Below are positions 16,489 through 25,088 of a stretch of DNA of 36,034 nt, in pieces. The stretch comes from CAYNSB01 sp964399625 (GTDB taxonomy: Bacteria > Planctomycetota > Phycisphaerae > Phycisphaerales > UBA1924): the NCBI GenBank assembly GCA_964399625.1, contig CAYNSB010000038.1, positions 1-36,034 on the forward strand, given 5' to 3'. Every line of letters begins with the position of its first letter. Position 1 is the stretch's first letter. The position numbers and the translations under genes were made by a program. The notes beneath the pieces are model-generated. The model was given only the letters and a program-made list of their open reading frames with translations, was not told the origin of the DNA and did not search any database.

Positions 16489-19400
16489 GCGCGGACACGG
16501 GCGAACTTCGGGCGATGATCGGCTCGTGCATGGTCGCGGACCGGTTCCACCTGCGCCGGCGCGTGGACCTGCTGGAACGCCACGCGCGGCGCGGGGGCGA
16601 GCGGCGGACAGATCCCGCGGGCGAGCACGCAGAGGTGCGGGCGCTCATCGAGCAATCGCTGGCCCGGGTGGAGCGCCGGCGCGCACAGATCCCGTCGTTG
16701 GTGTTCCCTGTGGAACTTCCCGTCGTGCAGCGGAAGGACGAGATTGCGCGTGCGATCCGTGAACATCAGGTGGTCGTCCTGTGCGGCGAGACTGGTTCCG
16801 GAAAGACGACACAACTCCCCAAGATCTGCCTGGACATCGGTCTGGGAGCGTGCGGGCTCATTGGGCACACGCAGCCGCGCCGGCTCGCCGCGCGGAGTGT
16901 GGCGCAGCGCATCGCGGAGGAGCTGCGCAAGCCGCTCGGATCCCCGGGGGGCGCCGGCTACAAGGTTCGCTTCAACGATCGAACGAACCCCGACAACGCG
17001 ATCAAACTGATGACCGACGGCATCCTGCTCGCCGAGACGCAGGGAGATCGGTACCTCAGCCAGTACGAGGCGATCATCATCGATGAGGCGCACGAGCGCT
17101 CGCTGAACATCGACTTTCTGCTGGGATATCTCCGACAACTGATGCCGCGACGCCCGGACCTGAAGATCATCGTCACTTCGGCGACGATCGACCCGCAGCG
17201 ATTCGCGACGCACTTCGCGACGGGCAGCGTCCCGGCCCCGATCCTGGAAGTGTCAGGGCGCACGTATCCAGTTGAAGTGCGCTACCGCCCGCTCGTCGCG
17301 GAGCAGGAGGACGAGGAGGATCGTGACCAGGAGCGTGGCATTCTGGACGCGGTGGACGAGCTGGCTCGCGAGGGGCCGGGCGATGTGCTGGTCTTCCTGA
17401 GCGGGGAGCGTGAGATCCGCGAGACGGCCGAGGCCCTTCGGAAGCACCATCCGCCCGGCACGCAGGTGCTGCCGCTGTACGCGCGCCTGAGCAACGCGGA
17501 GCAGAACAAGGTCTTCGAGGCGCACACGGGACGGCGGATCGTGCTCGCGACGAACGTGGCCGAAACGTCCCTCACCGTGCCGGGGATCAAGTACGTGGTG
17601 GACACGGGCGTCGCGCGAATCAGCCGGTACGGCGCCGGGACGAAGGTTCAGCGTCTGCCCATCGAGGCGATCAGCCAGGCGAGCGCGAACCAGCGCTCGG
17701 GGCGATGCGGGCGTGTGAGCGCGGGAGTTGCGATCCGCCTGTACTCGGAGGTGGACTTCGCCCAACGCCCACCCTTCACCGATCCCGAGATCCTGCGGAC
17801 GAACCTGGCAAGCGTCATTCTGCAGATGACATCGCTGAAATTGGGGGAGGTCGAGGCGTTCCCGTTCATCGACCCACCCGAGCGCCGGCTCATCCGCGAC
17901 GGGTACGAGACCCTCCTGGAGCTTGGCGCGGTCGACGAGCAGCACCAGCTCACGCCGATGGGCGCCGAACTCGCGAAGCTGCCCGTCGATCCGCGGATCG
18001 GGCGGATGATCCTTGCGGCGGCGCGCCTGGATTGCCTGGGGATTGTGCTGCCGATCGCGGCGGCGCTGGCGACGCAGGACCCGCGGGACCGGCCCATCGA
18101 CAAGCAGCAGCAGGCCGACGAGGCGCACGCTCGCTTCGAACATGAGTCTAGCGACTTCCTGACTCTGCTCAATCTGTGGCGGGCATACCAGAAGCAGTCG
18201 AAGCACCTGACGCACAGCAAGCTCCGGAAGTGGTGCCACGAGCAGTTCGTGTCGTTCGTCCGCATCCGCGAGTGGGAGAGCGTGCACGAGCAGTTGCACG
18301 AGCTCGTCGCGGACATGGGCTATCAGCCTCGGTCCAGGCACGCCGCCAAGGGCGAGCGTGGAGCCAGCCCGGAGGCGGCGCACGACGAGGTCTACGAGCC
18401 GGTGCATCGCGCGCTGCTGACGGGCCTGCTCTGCAATGTGGGGAAGAAGGGGGAGCAGGGCTTCTACAAGGGATGCCGCGGCGGCGCGTTCAAGATCTTC
18501 CCTGGTTCGGCGCTCTTTGGCAAGGGCCCGGGATGGGTCATGGCGTCGGAGATCGTGCAAACGACGCAGGTGTACGCGCGCGGAGTGGCACGGATCGAGC
18601 CACGCTGGATCGAGGACGCTGCACCGCACCTGGTCAAGCGTGCCCACGGCGAGCCGGTGTGGGACCGCGACGCAGGGATGGCGCGCGTGCCCGAGCGCGT
18701 GACGCTGTACGGGCTGGAGATCAGCGCCGGGCGGATGGTGCCGCTCTCGCCCGTCGATGCGGGCAAGGCCCGCGAGCTCTTCATCCATCACGCGCTGGTG
18801 GAGGGCGACTACGGCGTGGAGGGCCCGTATCGGGCGCACAACAAGCGGGTCGAGGAAGAGGTGCGACGGATCGAGGCCAAGACGCGCCGCCCCGACGCCA
18901 TCGCGGACCAGGCGACGCGATACGCGTTCTTCGATCAGCGCGTGCCGAAGGACGTGGTGGACGGCGTCAGTTTCGAACGCTGGCGGCGCGGCGCCGAGCG
19001 CGGCGACGCCCGCGTGCTGTTCTGGAGCGTCGAGGACCTGCTCGCGAGCGAGCGATTGGGTGTGCCGCGGGAGCAACTCGGGCAGGTGTTTCCGGATCGG
19101 GTGGATGTCGATGGTGCGAGCCTGCGCGTGGACTATCGCTACGACCCGGGCTCCCCGACGGACGGCGTGACGATCACGCTGCCGATCGAGGCGCTGAACC
19201 AGTTCGACGATCAGCGCGGCGACTGGCTCGTCCCGGGCATGCTCCCGCGCAAGGTCGAGGCTCTGCTGGACAGCCTTCCCAAGCCCACGCGCAAGGCGAT
19301 CGGCCCCGTGGAGCAGGTCGCCAAGCGCGCGGCAGTGGAATTGGCGAGGGAGCGGGAGAACGCGCCGCCGCTGGCCGAGGCAGTCGCCGAGCGAATTCGT

Positions 19401-20510
19401 GCGCTGACGGGCGTTGAGCTGACGTCGCGTGCGTTCCAGCTCGAGGCGCTGCCCGAGCACGTGCGGGTGAACTACCGCGTTCTTGACGAGCAGGGCAAGG
19501 AGCTGGCGCTCTCGCGCGACCTGCACCAGCTTCGGCAAGAGCTTGGCGAGCGCGCCCGCCACAGCTTCGTCAGGCTCGCTCGCTCGCCGCTGGATGCGGA
19601 CGGCCTGACCGACTGGACCATCGGCGAGCTGCCCGAGGTGATGCAGGTGGCGCGACGCGGCGCGACGATCACGGGCTTTCCCGCGCTGCTGGACATGGGC
19701 TCGAGCGTGTCGGTGCGGGTGCTCGAGTCCGCGCAGGCCGCGGCGGAGGCGAGCCGCCTCGGGCTGCGCCGGCTCTTCATGATCCAGGCGCGTGCGGAGC
19801 TTCAGTACCAGTACCGGCTGCTGGCGGGGATCGATCGCGTCGCGGTGCATTACGCGGGCTTCGCGGGCGAGGGGAAGGAGACGCGCGGCGGCGCAACAAG
19901 CTTCCAGGAGCAGATGCTCCTGATCATCGCCGAGCGAGCGTTCCTGGACGGCGCGGACGGCGCCGCGAGCGACTCGGCGTGGTGGGTGCGGACGAAGGCC
20001 CAGTTCGACCGACGCCTGATCGAGGGCTCCGAGCGGATCGGGCGCGTGGGGGCGGAGGTGTGCGCCGTGATGGAGCGCACGCTCGAAGCACGCAATCGCG
20101 TGCGTGTGTGGCTCGATCGGACGCACCCCGCGGCGTGGGGCGGGGCCATCGCGGACGTGAACGAGCAGCTCGGGCTGCTCATGCCCGCGGGCTTTCTCGG
20201 GTCGACCGCGTGGGGACACCTGCGCCATCTGCCGAGGTACCTGGGTGCGATCGAGGTGCGCCTGTCGAAGCTGCCTCAAACGGCGACGGGGCGCGATGCG
20301 CAGTGCATCCGAGAGATGTCTCCACTGTGGAGGGCGTACAAGGACACCCGGGCGCGCGCGCAAGCGGCGGGGATTCGTTCGGCGTCGCTGGAGGAGTTCC
20401 GCTGGCTGCTGGAGGAGCTCCGCGTGGCCCTCTATGCCCAGGAGCTGCGGACGCCGGTTAGCGTGTCGGTGCCCAAACTGGAGAAGATGTGGAGCCAGAT
20501 CCAGTTGTGA
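16485..20510 (+). CDS. hrpA: ATP-dependent RNA helicase HrpA (DEAH box)
   Basis: A 1341-residue DEAH-box helicase, the normal HrpA length. In E. coli, HrpA acts on mRNA and on stalled ribosomes. Motif I is GETGSGKTT (Gly101-Thr109), motif II is DEAH (Asp200-His203) and motif III is SAT (Ser232-Thr234). The second RecA domain carries LATNVAETSLTVPGIKYVVD and QRSGRCGRV. The HA2/winged-helix and OB-fold (YARGVARIEPRW) parts follow, and then the long HrpA-specific C-terminal domain (DUF3418-like, for example LFMIQARAELQYQYRLLAG). The start at 16485 overlaps the thiG stop by four bases. Upstream in-frame codons belong to a reading frame lying inside thiG and are not used. A link between thiamine synthesis and this helicase is not known; the overlap probably reflects operon packing. 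Confidence 0.96.
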   Translation: MSADTGELRAMIGSCMVADRFHLRRRVDLLERHARRGGERRTDPAGEHAEVRALIEQSLARVERRRAQIPSLVFPVELPVVQRKDEIARAIREHQVVVLCGETGSGKTTQLPKICLDIGLGACGLIGHTQPRRLAARSVAQRIAEELRKPLGSPGGAGYKVRFNDRTNPDNAIKLMTDGILLAETQGDRYLSQYEAIIIDEAHERSLNIDFLLGYLRQLMPRRPDLKIIVTSATIDPQRFATHFATGSVPAPILEVSGRTYPVEVRYRPLVAEQEDEEDRDQERGILDAVDELAREGPGDVLVFLSGEREIRETAEALRKHHPPGTQVLPLYARLSNAEQNKVFEAHTGRRIVLATNVAETSLTVPGIKYVVDTGVARISRYGAGTKVQRLPIEAISQASANQRSGRCGRVSAGVAIRLYSEVDFAQRPPFTDPEILRTNLASVILQMTSLKLGEVEAFPFIDPPERRLIRDGYETLLELGAVDEQHQLTPMGAELAKLPVDPRIGRMILAAARLDCLGIVLPIAAALATQDPRDRPIDKQQQADEAHARFEHESSDFLTLLNLWRAYQKQSKHLTHSKLRKWCHEQFVSFVRIREWESVHEQLHELVADMGYQPRSRHAAKGERGASPEAAHDEVYEPVHRALLTGLLCNVGKKGEQGFYKGCRGGAFKIFPGSALFGKGPGWVMASEIVQTTQVYARGVARIEPRWIEDAAPHLVKRAHGEPVWDRDAGMARVPERVTLYGLEISAGRMVPLSPVDAGKARELFIHHALVEGDYGVEGPYRAHNKRVEEEVRRIEAKTRRPDAIADQATRYAFFDQRVPKDVVDGVSFERWRRGAERGDARVLFWSVEDLLASERLGVPREQLGQVFPDRVDVDGASLRVDYRYDPGSPTDGVTITLPIEALNQFDDQRGDWLVPGMLPRKVEALLDSLPKPTRKAIGPVEQVAKRAAVELARERENAPPLAEAVAERIRALTGVELTSRAFQLEALPEHVRVNYRVLDEQGKELALSRDLHQLRQELGERARHSFVRLARSPLDADGLTDWTIGELPEVMQVARRGATITGFPALLDMGSSVSVRVLESAQAAAEASRLGLRRLFMIQARAELQYQYRLLAGIDRVAVHYAGFAGEGKETRGGATSFQEQMLLIIAERAFLDGADGAASDSAWWVRTKAQFDRRLIEGSERIGRVGAEVCAVMERTLEARNRVRVWLDRTHPAAWGGAIADVNEQLGLLMPAGFLGSTAWGHLRHLPRYLGAIEVRLSKLPQTATGRDAQCIREMSPLWRAYKDTRARAQAAGIRSASLEEFRWLLEELRVALYAQELRTPVSVSVPKLEKMWSQIQL

Positions 20511-20609
20511 GTCGATGCGAGCGCGAGATGTGAACCAAACCGGGGCACGGGCGGTATGGACTTCTGATACGCTTGGTCTGGGCCGGTCTGCGGCCAAGGA
20601 GGGTTGTGC

Positions 20610-22004
20610 ATGGCATGGACGTGTGGCTTGAGGGGTGCGCTGCTCTTGGCGGTTGCGATCGCGGGTGAGTGCTTCGCCCAGGGGGGAGCGCCGGGAGCGA
20701 TCGCGGTCCAGGGTGACTTCCGCAAGATCGTGCAGGACGCCAAGGACAAGGTGTGGCCCGCGGTGGTGTACATCCGCTGCCTGCGCGAGAGCAACGAGGG
20801 GGGCAAGAAAGAGACACAGGAGGTGTCGGGGTCCGGAGTGATCATCTCGCCCGAGGGCGAGGTGCTCACGAACTGGCACGTGATCGACAAGGCGACGTCG
20901 GTGCGATGCCTGCTGTCGGACGGAAGACATTCCGACGCCAAGATCGTCGGCTCCGACAAGGACACGGACCTGGCGGTCATCCGCTTGGTGGCGGGCAAGG
21001 AGAGCAAGGATTGGACGTCGCTGCCGTACGCGGTGATCGGCGACTCCAGCGCGCTCCGCGAGGGCGATTTCGTGATGACGATGGGCGCGCCCTGGGGCCT
21101 CAACCGCTCGGTGGCGATAGGGATCATCTCCTGCACGAGCCGCTACCTGGACGGGATCAGCCAGTACAGCCTGTGGCTGCAGACGGACGCGGCGATTAAC
21201 CCCGGCAACTCGGGCGGTCCGCTCGTGAACACCGCGGGCGAGGTGATCGGCATCAACACGCGCGGGGCGGCGGGGTCGGCCGATGGGCTGGGCTTCGCGA
21301 TCCCCTCGACGACGATCCAGGTGCTCGTGCCGCAGATCCGCGAGTTTGGACGGGTGAACTGGTCGTGGACGGGGCTGCAACTGCAGCCGTTGCGGGACTT
21401 CAACAAGGACACGTACTTCGACGCGAGCGAGGGCGTGATCGTGTCCGAGACCGATCCCGACAGCCCGGCCCGGCGCGCCGGGCTGCAGGCGCGCGATCGG
21501 ATCGTGAAGGTCAATGGGCAGACGATCACCGCGGGGACGGCCGAGGACCTGCCGGCGGTGCACCGCACGATCGGACTGCTGCCCAAGGAGCGCGAGGCGG
21601 AGTTCGTGATCGTGCGCGGCAACGGCGAGGCTCAGACGATCAAGCTCACGCCGCGCGAGAAGGGAAGGGTCGAGGGAGAGGAACTGGCCCTTGAGCGGTT
21701 CGACTTCACGATCAAGACGATCAACCAGTTCGATAATCCCGATCTGTACTTCCACCGCCAGAAGGGCGTGTTCGTGTTCGGTGTGAAGTACCCCGGCAAC
21801 GCCGCCAACGCGGGCCTCGTGACGCGCGACATTCTCCTCAAGATCGACGGCAAGGACGTTTCGACGATCGAGGATGTCAAGGCGATCCACAAGGACCTGG
21901 TCGCGAGCGTGGACAAGAAGAGCAGGGTCGTGGTGACGCTGCTGCGGGCCGGGCTCCTGCAGCAGAAGGTGCTGGATTTCGCTCGCGACTTCCAGCGGGA
22001 GTGA
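20610..22004 (+). CDS. HtrA/Deg-like periplasmic serine protease with two PDZ domains
   Basis: A 464-residue exported trypsin-fold protease. AAGGAGGG (20596-20603) sets ATG 20610, after which a signal peptide runs to about GECFAQGG. The catalytic triad is complete: His90 in LTNWHVID, Asp120 in DTDLAVIRL and Ser201 in NPGNSGGPL. PDZ1 covers about residues 262-355 (GVIVSETDPDSPARRAGL, DRIVKVNGQTI). PDZ2 covers about residues 380-455 (GVFVFGVKYPGNAANAGL, DILLKIDGKDV). HtrA proteins degrade or refold damaged envelope proteins. The next gene, 70 bases on, encodes what looks like a catalytically dead relative, so the two are probably made together. Whether it is DegP-, DegQ- or DegS-like cannot be settled here. 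Confidence 0.93.
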   Translation: MAWTCGLRGALLLAVAIAGECFAQGGAPGAIAVQGDFRKIVQDAKDKVWPAVVYIRCLRESNEGGKKETQEVSGSGVIISPEGEVLTNWHVIDKATSVRCLLSDGRHSDAKIVGSDKDTDLAVIRLVAGKESKDWTSLPYAVIGDSSALREGDFVMTMGAPWGLNRSVAIGIISCTSRYLDGISQYSLWLQTDAAINPGNSGGPLVNTAGEVIGINTRGAAGSADGLGFAIPSTTIQVLVPQIREFGRVNWSWTGLQLQPLRDFNKDTYFDASEGVIVSETDPDSPARRAGLQARDRIVKVNGQTITAGTAEDLPAVHRTIGLLPKEREAEFVIVRGNGEAQTIKLTPREKGRVEGEELALERFDFTIKTINQFDNPDLYFHRQKGVFVFGVKYPGNAANAGLVTRDILLKIDGKDVSTIEDVKAIHKDLVASVDKKSRVVVTLLRAGLLQQKVLDFARDFQRE

Positions 22005-22074
22005 GCGGGCGGTGCATCGGCGCGCCTTGTGGGGGATTCCTTTCCAACAAGCAGACCTCATCGAGAGGGCAGTC

Positions 22075-24312
22075 ATGCGGATCGAGCGTTTGAGCGTGGT
22101 AGCGATGTTGGTCCTCTCGTTGTTCGCGGCGCTGGCCCCCGCGGCCCGCGCCGACGACGATGAGGCAGGCCCGAAGGAACTCGTGTCGATCGCGGAGGGC
22201 CTGAAGAAGTCCTTCGTCATCGTGGAGTGGACGCTGCAGTACGACAAGGGGCAGGGCCCGGGCGGGGGCTGGACCGGGTGGCGCGCTGGGCGCGCACGCG
22301 CCGACGGGCCCGCGAGCGATCGCGAGTCGGACTCGTGGGAAGAGCTCGTGAGCGAGGAGCGCCCCGCGGAGCGATCGGGCATGGTGCTCTCTCCCACGCT
22401 CGTGCTGACGGACGACATCCTGCTTCACCCCAGGTTCGTCAAGAGCGTGGCGGTGCGCGTGGGTGACAAGGTCATCCCCGCGAAGGTGTCGGCGATCGCC
22501 GGCTCGCAGCCGGGCCTCTTTCTCGAGCTGAGCGAACCCCTGAAGGATTCGACGCCCCTCGCGTTCGATGCGAGCGTCGCGGGCCCGTACTTCGCGGTCG
22601 GTCACGCGCCGCGCGAGAGCGGATGGGTGCTGGGTGTGGGAGGGGCTCCCTCGCGCGTGAGCATCACCGCGACCAATCGCCGATACACGCCCGCGGGCGG
22701 GTCCTTGCTGCTGGTGAGCAAGAAGGGCGTGCCCGTGGGTGTGACGATGTCCGGCGAGCTTCCTCTCGACGACTCGTGGAAGGGCTCGCCCGCGCAATGG
22801 GGCAAGATCACACGCGATGAGCTGGCGTCGCGCCTGGGCGCCCTCGAGAAGGCCGCGGGGCAGGGAATCGCGCGCGTCGCGCTCACGTTCCGCAGCCCGC
22901 GAGCCAAGGGCGAAGGGCGCGGCTTCGGACGCTATCGGGGTCAGGGCGGAGACGACGAGGAAGCGACGATGACGGAGTGGAACGGGTCGGGCGTGGCGCT
23001 CGATCCGAGCACGGTGCTCGTGCTCGCCAACCTCCCGACCAAGGTCACGGCCCGCCTGGACAAGATCCGCATCGTGCAGGCGGACGGAACGGAAACCAGC
23101 GGGACCTTTGCGGGAACACTCAAGGACTATGGCGGGTTCCTCGTCAAGCCGGACAAGCCCATCTCCGGCGTCATCGAGATGTGCCCGACTCCCATCCTCG
23201 ACTGGCGCGTTCGGGTGATGCTGCAGGCGGAGATCGAGGTGTACGGCGAGACGCGCACGGGGCACTACGGGCACGAGCGGATCGCGGCGTTCGATCTCGG
23301 CTGGCACCGACAGATCCATCCGATGGTCCCCACCACGCTCGATGGCAACCGGCGTGAGGGCAAGGGCCTGATCTTCTTGTTCGACGACGCGGGACGGCTC
23401 GCAGCGATTCCCATGGCCCGGCGCGAGAAGGTCTCCACGGAGCAGCGCTGGGACCGGGGCGCCCCCCTCATGACGCCCGTGCGGTACATCCGCGAGGCGA
23501 TCGACGCGGGCAAACCCGGCTTCGATGCGGACAACAAACCCGTCGGGGAGGATGAGGAGAATCGCCTCGCGTGGCTGGGCGTCGAGCTGCAGGCGATGGA
23601 CCCCGAACTCGCACGCGCGAGCAACGTCTCGGACCAGACGAGCGGCGGACAGACCGGGGCGCTGGTGAGCTACGTCTACCCCGAATCGCCCGCGGCCAAG
23701 GCAGGCGTGCAAGTGGGCGACATCCTTCTGCGCCTGCACATCCAGGGGCAGCCCAAGCCGCTCGAGGTCGAGATCGAACCGGGCATGGAAGGCTATTTCC
23801 AGCAGTTCTGGGCCAACCTCGACCGCGTGCCCGAGCAGTACTTCGACCAGCTTCCCCAGCCCTGGGGTTCGGCGGAAACCACGCTGACCCGGGCCCTGAC
23901 GGATGTGGGATTCGGGACAAAGTTCACGGCGGAGCTTGTTCGCGATGGAAAGGTGACGAGCAAGGACTTCACCGTCGAGCAGGGCCCCGCTCACTACGAC
24001 GCGGCGAAGCGGTTCAAGAGCGAGGCCGCGGGCGTGACGGTGCGGAATCTCACGTACGAAGTGCGCCGGTACTTCCAGCTCAAAGAGGGCGATCCGGGCG
24101 TGATCGTGTCGAAGATCGAGCGCGGCGGCAAGTGCGCCGTGGCGGGCCTGAAGCCGTTCGAGATCGTCACCGCGATCAACGATTCGCCGATCACCAGCGT
24201 GAGCGACTTTGAGAAGGCGGTCAAGGAGGGCGGGGAGTTGCGCCTGAGCGTGAAGCGCCTCACGGAAGGCCGAATCGTGAAGGTGAAGCTCGCGGCGAAG
24301 GACGAGAAGTAG
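22075..24312 (+). CDS. Exported HtrA-like pseudoprotease with two degenerate protease domains and PDZ domains
   Basis: The 745-residue product has a signal peptide (MRIERLSVVAMLVLSLFAAL, cut near ARAD). ATG 22075 follows GAGAGGG. Two trypsin-fold-like halves can be lined up by eye with the neighbouring HtrA. In half 1 the LTNWH position reads LTDDI and the NSGGPLVN position reads GGSLLLVS. In half 2 GSGVALDPSTVLVLANL puts Leu320 at the His site, DTDLAVIRL becomes DYGGFLVKP, and GKGLIFLFDDAG has Gly for the catalytic Ser. None of the triad residues is kept in either half. Two PDZ-like domains follow: GALVSYVYPESPAAKAGVQ at about residue 530 and GVIVSKIERGGKCAVAGL at about residue 675. It is likely a binding or regulatory partner of the active protease. 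The fold claim rests on manual alignment. Confidence 0.75.
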   Translation: MRIERLSVVAMLVLSLFAALAPAARADDDEAGPKELVSIAEGLKKSFVIVEWTLQYDKGQGPGGGWTGWRAGRARADGPASDRESDSWEELVSEERPAERSGMVLSPTLVLTDDILLHPRFVKSVAVRVGDKVIPAKVSAIAGSQPGLFLELSEPLKDSTPLAFDASVAGPYFAVGHAPRESGWVLGVGGAPSRVSITATNRRYTPAGGSLLLVSKKGVPVGVTMSGELPLDDSWKGSPAQWGKITRDELASRLGALEKAAGQGIARVALTFRSPRAKGEGRGFGRYRGQGGDDEEATMTEWNGSGVALDPSTVLVLANLPTKVTARLDKIRIVQADGTETSGTFAGTLKDYGGFLVKPDKPISGVIEMCPTPILDWRVRVMLQAEIEVYGETRTGHYGHERIAAFDLGWHRQIHPMVPTTLDGNRREGKGLIFLFDDAGRLAAIPMARREKVSTEQRWDRGAPLMTPVRYIREAIDAGKPGFDADNKPVGEDEENRLAWLGVELQAMDPELARASNVSDQTSGGQTGALVSYVYPESPAAKAGVQVGDILLRLHIQGQPKPLEVEIEPGMEGYFQQFWANLDRVPEQYFDQLPQPWGSAETTLTRALTDVGFGTKFTAELVRDGKVTSKDFTVEQGPAHYDAAKRFKSEAAGVTVRNLTYEVRRYFQLKEGDPGVIVSKIERGGKCAVAGLKPFEIVTAINDSPITSVSDFEKAVKEGGELRLSVKRLTEGRIVKVKLAAKDEK

Positions 24313-24395
24313 AGAGAAAGGGGAGCGTGCCGTGCGGTTTGCCCGGCTCCCTTGCAGGGCGCTCGGGTGCGCCGCGACGCGACGCAACCAAAGGA

Positions 24396-24433
24396 CTACA
24401 AACGCAAGCGGCCCCGGAGCAGTCCGGGGCCGC
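24396..24433 (-). terminator. Intrinsic terminator after the DUF3467 gene
   Basis: A perfect 11-bp stem, GCGGCCCCGGA (24408-24418) with TCCGGGGCCGC (24423-24433), has a 4-base loop. On the minus strand it is followed by TTGCGTTTGT. It lies 57 bases after the DUF3467 stop and may also stop the convergent plus-strand transcript. Confidence 0.85.
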
Positions 24434-24489
24434 GATCGATTTCCACGTAACTAAGGAAGCTCGCAGAGCTCCGCGAGCCGGGGCGGGGC

Positions 24490-24810
24490 TTACGGAGCCA
24501 GGCGCGGGCCGGGGGCGGAGGGACCCTGCTGGAGGCGGATCTCGCCGTGCTGCTCCTCGAACTGGCGAACGGCCTGGCCGAGGCTGATCGCCAGGCGCTT
24601 GGCCGAGGGCCAGTTCAGGATCACGCGCGAGCCGACGGCGAAGTTGAGCACGGGCTCGTTGTTGTCGCCGGGGCTGGGCATGTTGATGCCGAAATCAAGC
24701 ACCAGTTCATCGCCCAGGGACGACGTACGGATGGTGTTGGCGTAGGTCGTCGCCATCTTGGACTCATCGATGCGGAGCTGGATCTGCTGCTGGGGCTGGC
24801 CGGTGGTCAT
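24490..24810 (-). CDS. DUF3467 family protein
   Basis: A 106-residue protein with the DUF3467 signature LRIDESKMATTYANTIRTSS, then ELVLDFGIN and a repeated-strand region (FAVGSRVILNWPSAKRLAISLGQAVRQFEEQHGEI). The start at 24810 has GAGGA eight bases upstream. The family is widespread in bacteria and has no assigned biochemical function. It has no signal peptide and is probably cytosolic. It lies 116 bases downstream of ccoS in the same direction, and the cbb3 operon has no terminator before it, so read-through from the operon is possible. Its own terminator follows. Confidence 0.85.
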   Translation of the reverse strand: MTTGQPQQQIQLRIDESKMATTYANTIRTSSLGDELVLDFGINMPSPGDNNEPVLNFAVGSRVILNWPSAKRLAISLGQAVRQFEEQHGEIRLQQGPSAPGPRLAP

Positions 24811-24926
24811 CTGCGGAATCCTCGCGAAGAGTGGTTGTGGTGTGCTTCCCGGCGCGCTCCGCACCAGGGGCATAAGTCTATTCCGCGTGCCGACGCAATC
24901 CAGTTGCACCCCGCACCGCCATCGCC

Positions 24927-25088
24927 TCAGGGGCGGCGTGCGGCGCCCTCGTCGGAGGGGTCGAGCATTCGCATCGCCGGCGTCTCCACGTCGTCGTACT
25001 GCCCCGAGCGGACGCACCACATGAACGCCCAGAGGAAGGCGCCGGCCATCACCACGGCCAGCGGAAGCACGATGTAGATCACGCTCAT
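24927..25088 (-). CDS. ccoS: cbb3 oxidase maturation protein CcoS
   Basis: CcoS is a 53-residue single-pass membrane protein needed to insert cofactors into cbb3 oxidase. It starts MSVIYIVLPLAVVMAGAFLW, a transmembrane helix at the N-terminus, followed by WCVRSGQYDDVETPAMRML. This is the CcoS/FixS signature, in which a G-Q-[YF]-D-D segment follows the helix. Its ATG overlaps the ccoI stop by four bases (ATGA at 25085-25088), so it is translationally coupled to ccoI, as in most cco clusters. Confidence 0.93.
   Translation of the reverse strand: MSVIYIVLPLAVVMAGAFLWAFMWCVRSGQYDDVETPAMRMLDPSDEGAARRP

Noticed and set aside
17253..22418. A 1721-codon open frame on the minus strand
   Set aside because: It lies opposite hrpA and the htrA-like gene, is rich in Arg, Leu, His and Ala, and has no domain motif. 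It is a GC-codon shadow.
21877..24387. An 836-codon minus-strand open frame opposite the pseudoprotease gene
   Set aside because: Same composition bias, no signal or motif, and the plus-strand gene has a clear signal peptide and PDZ domains.
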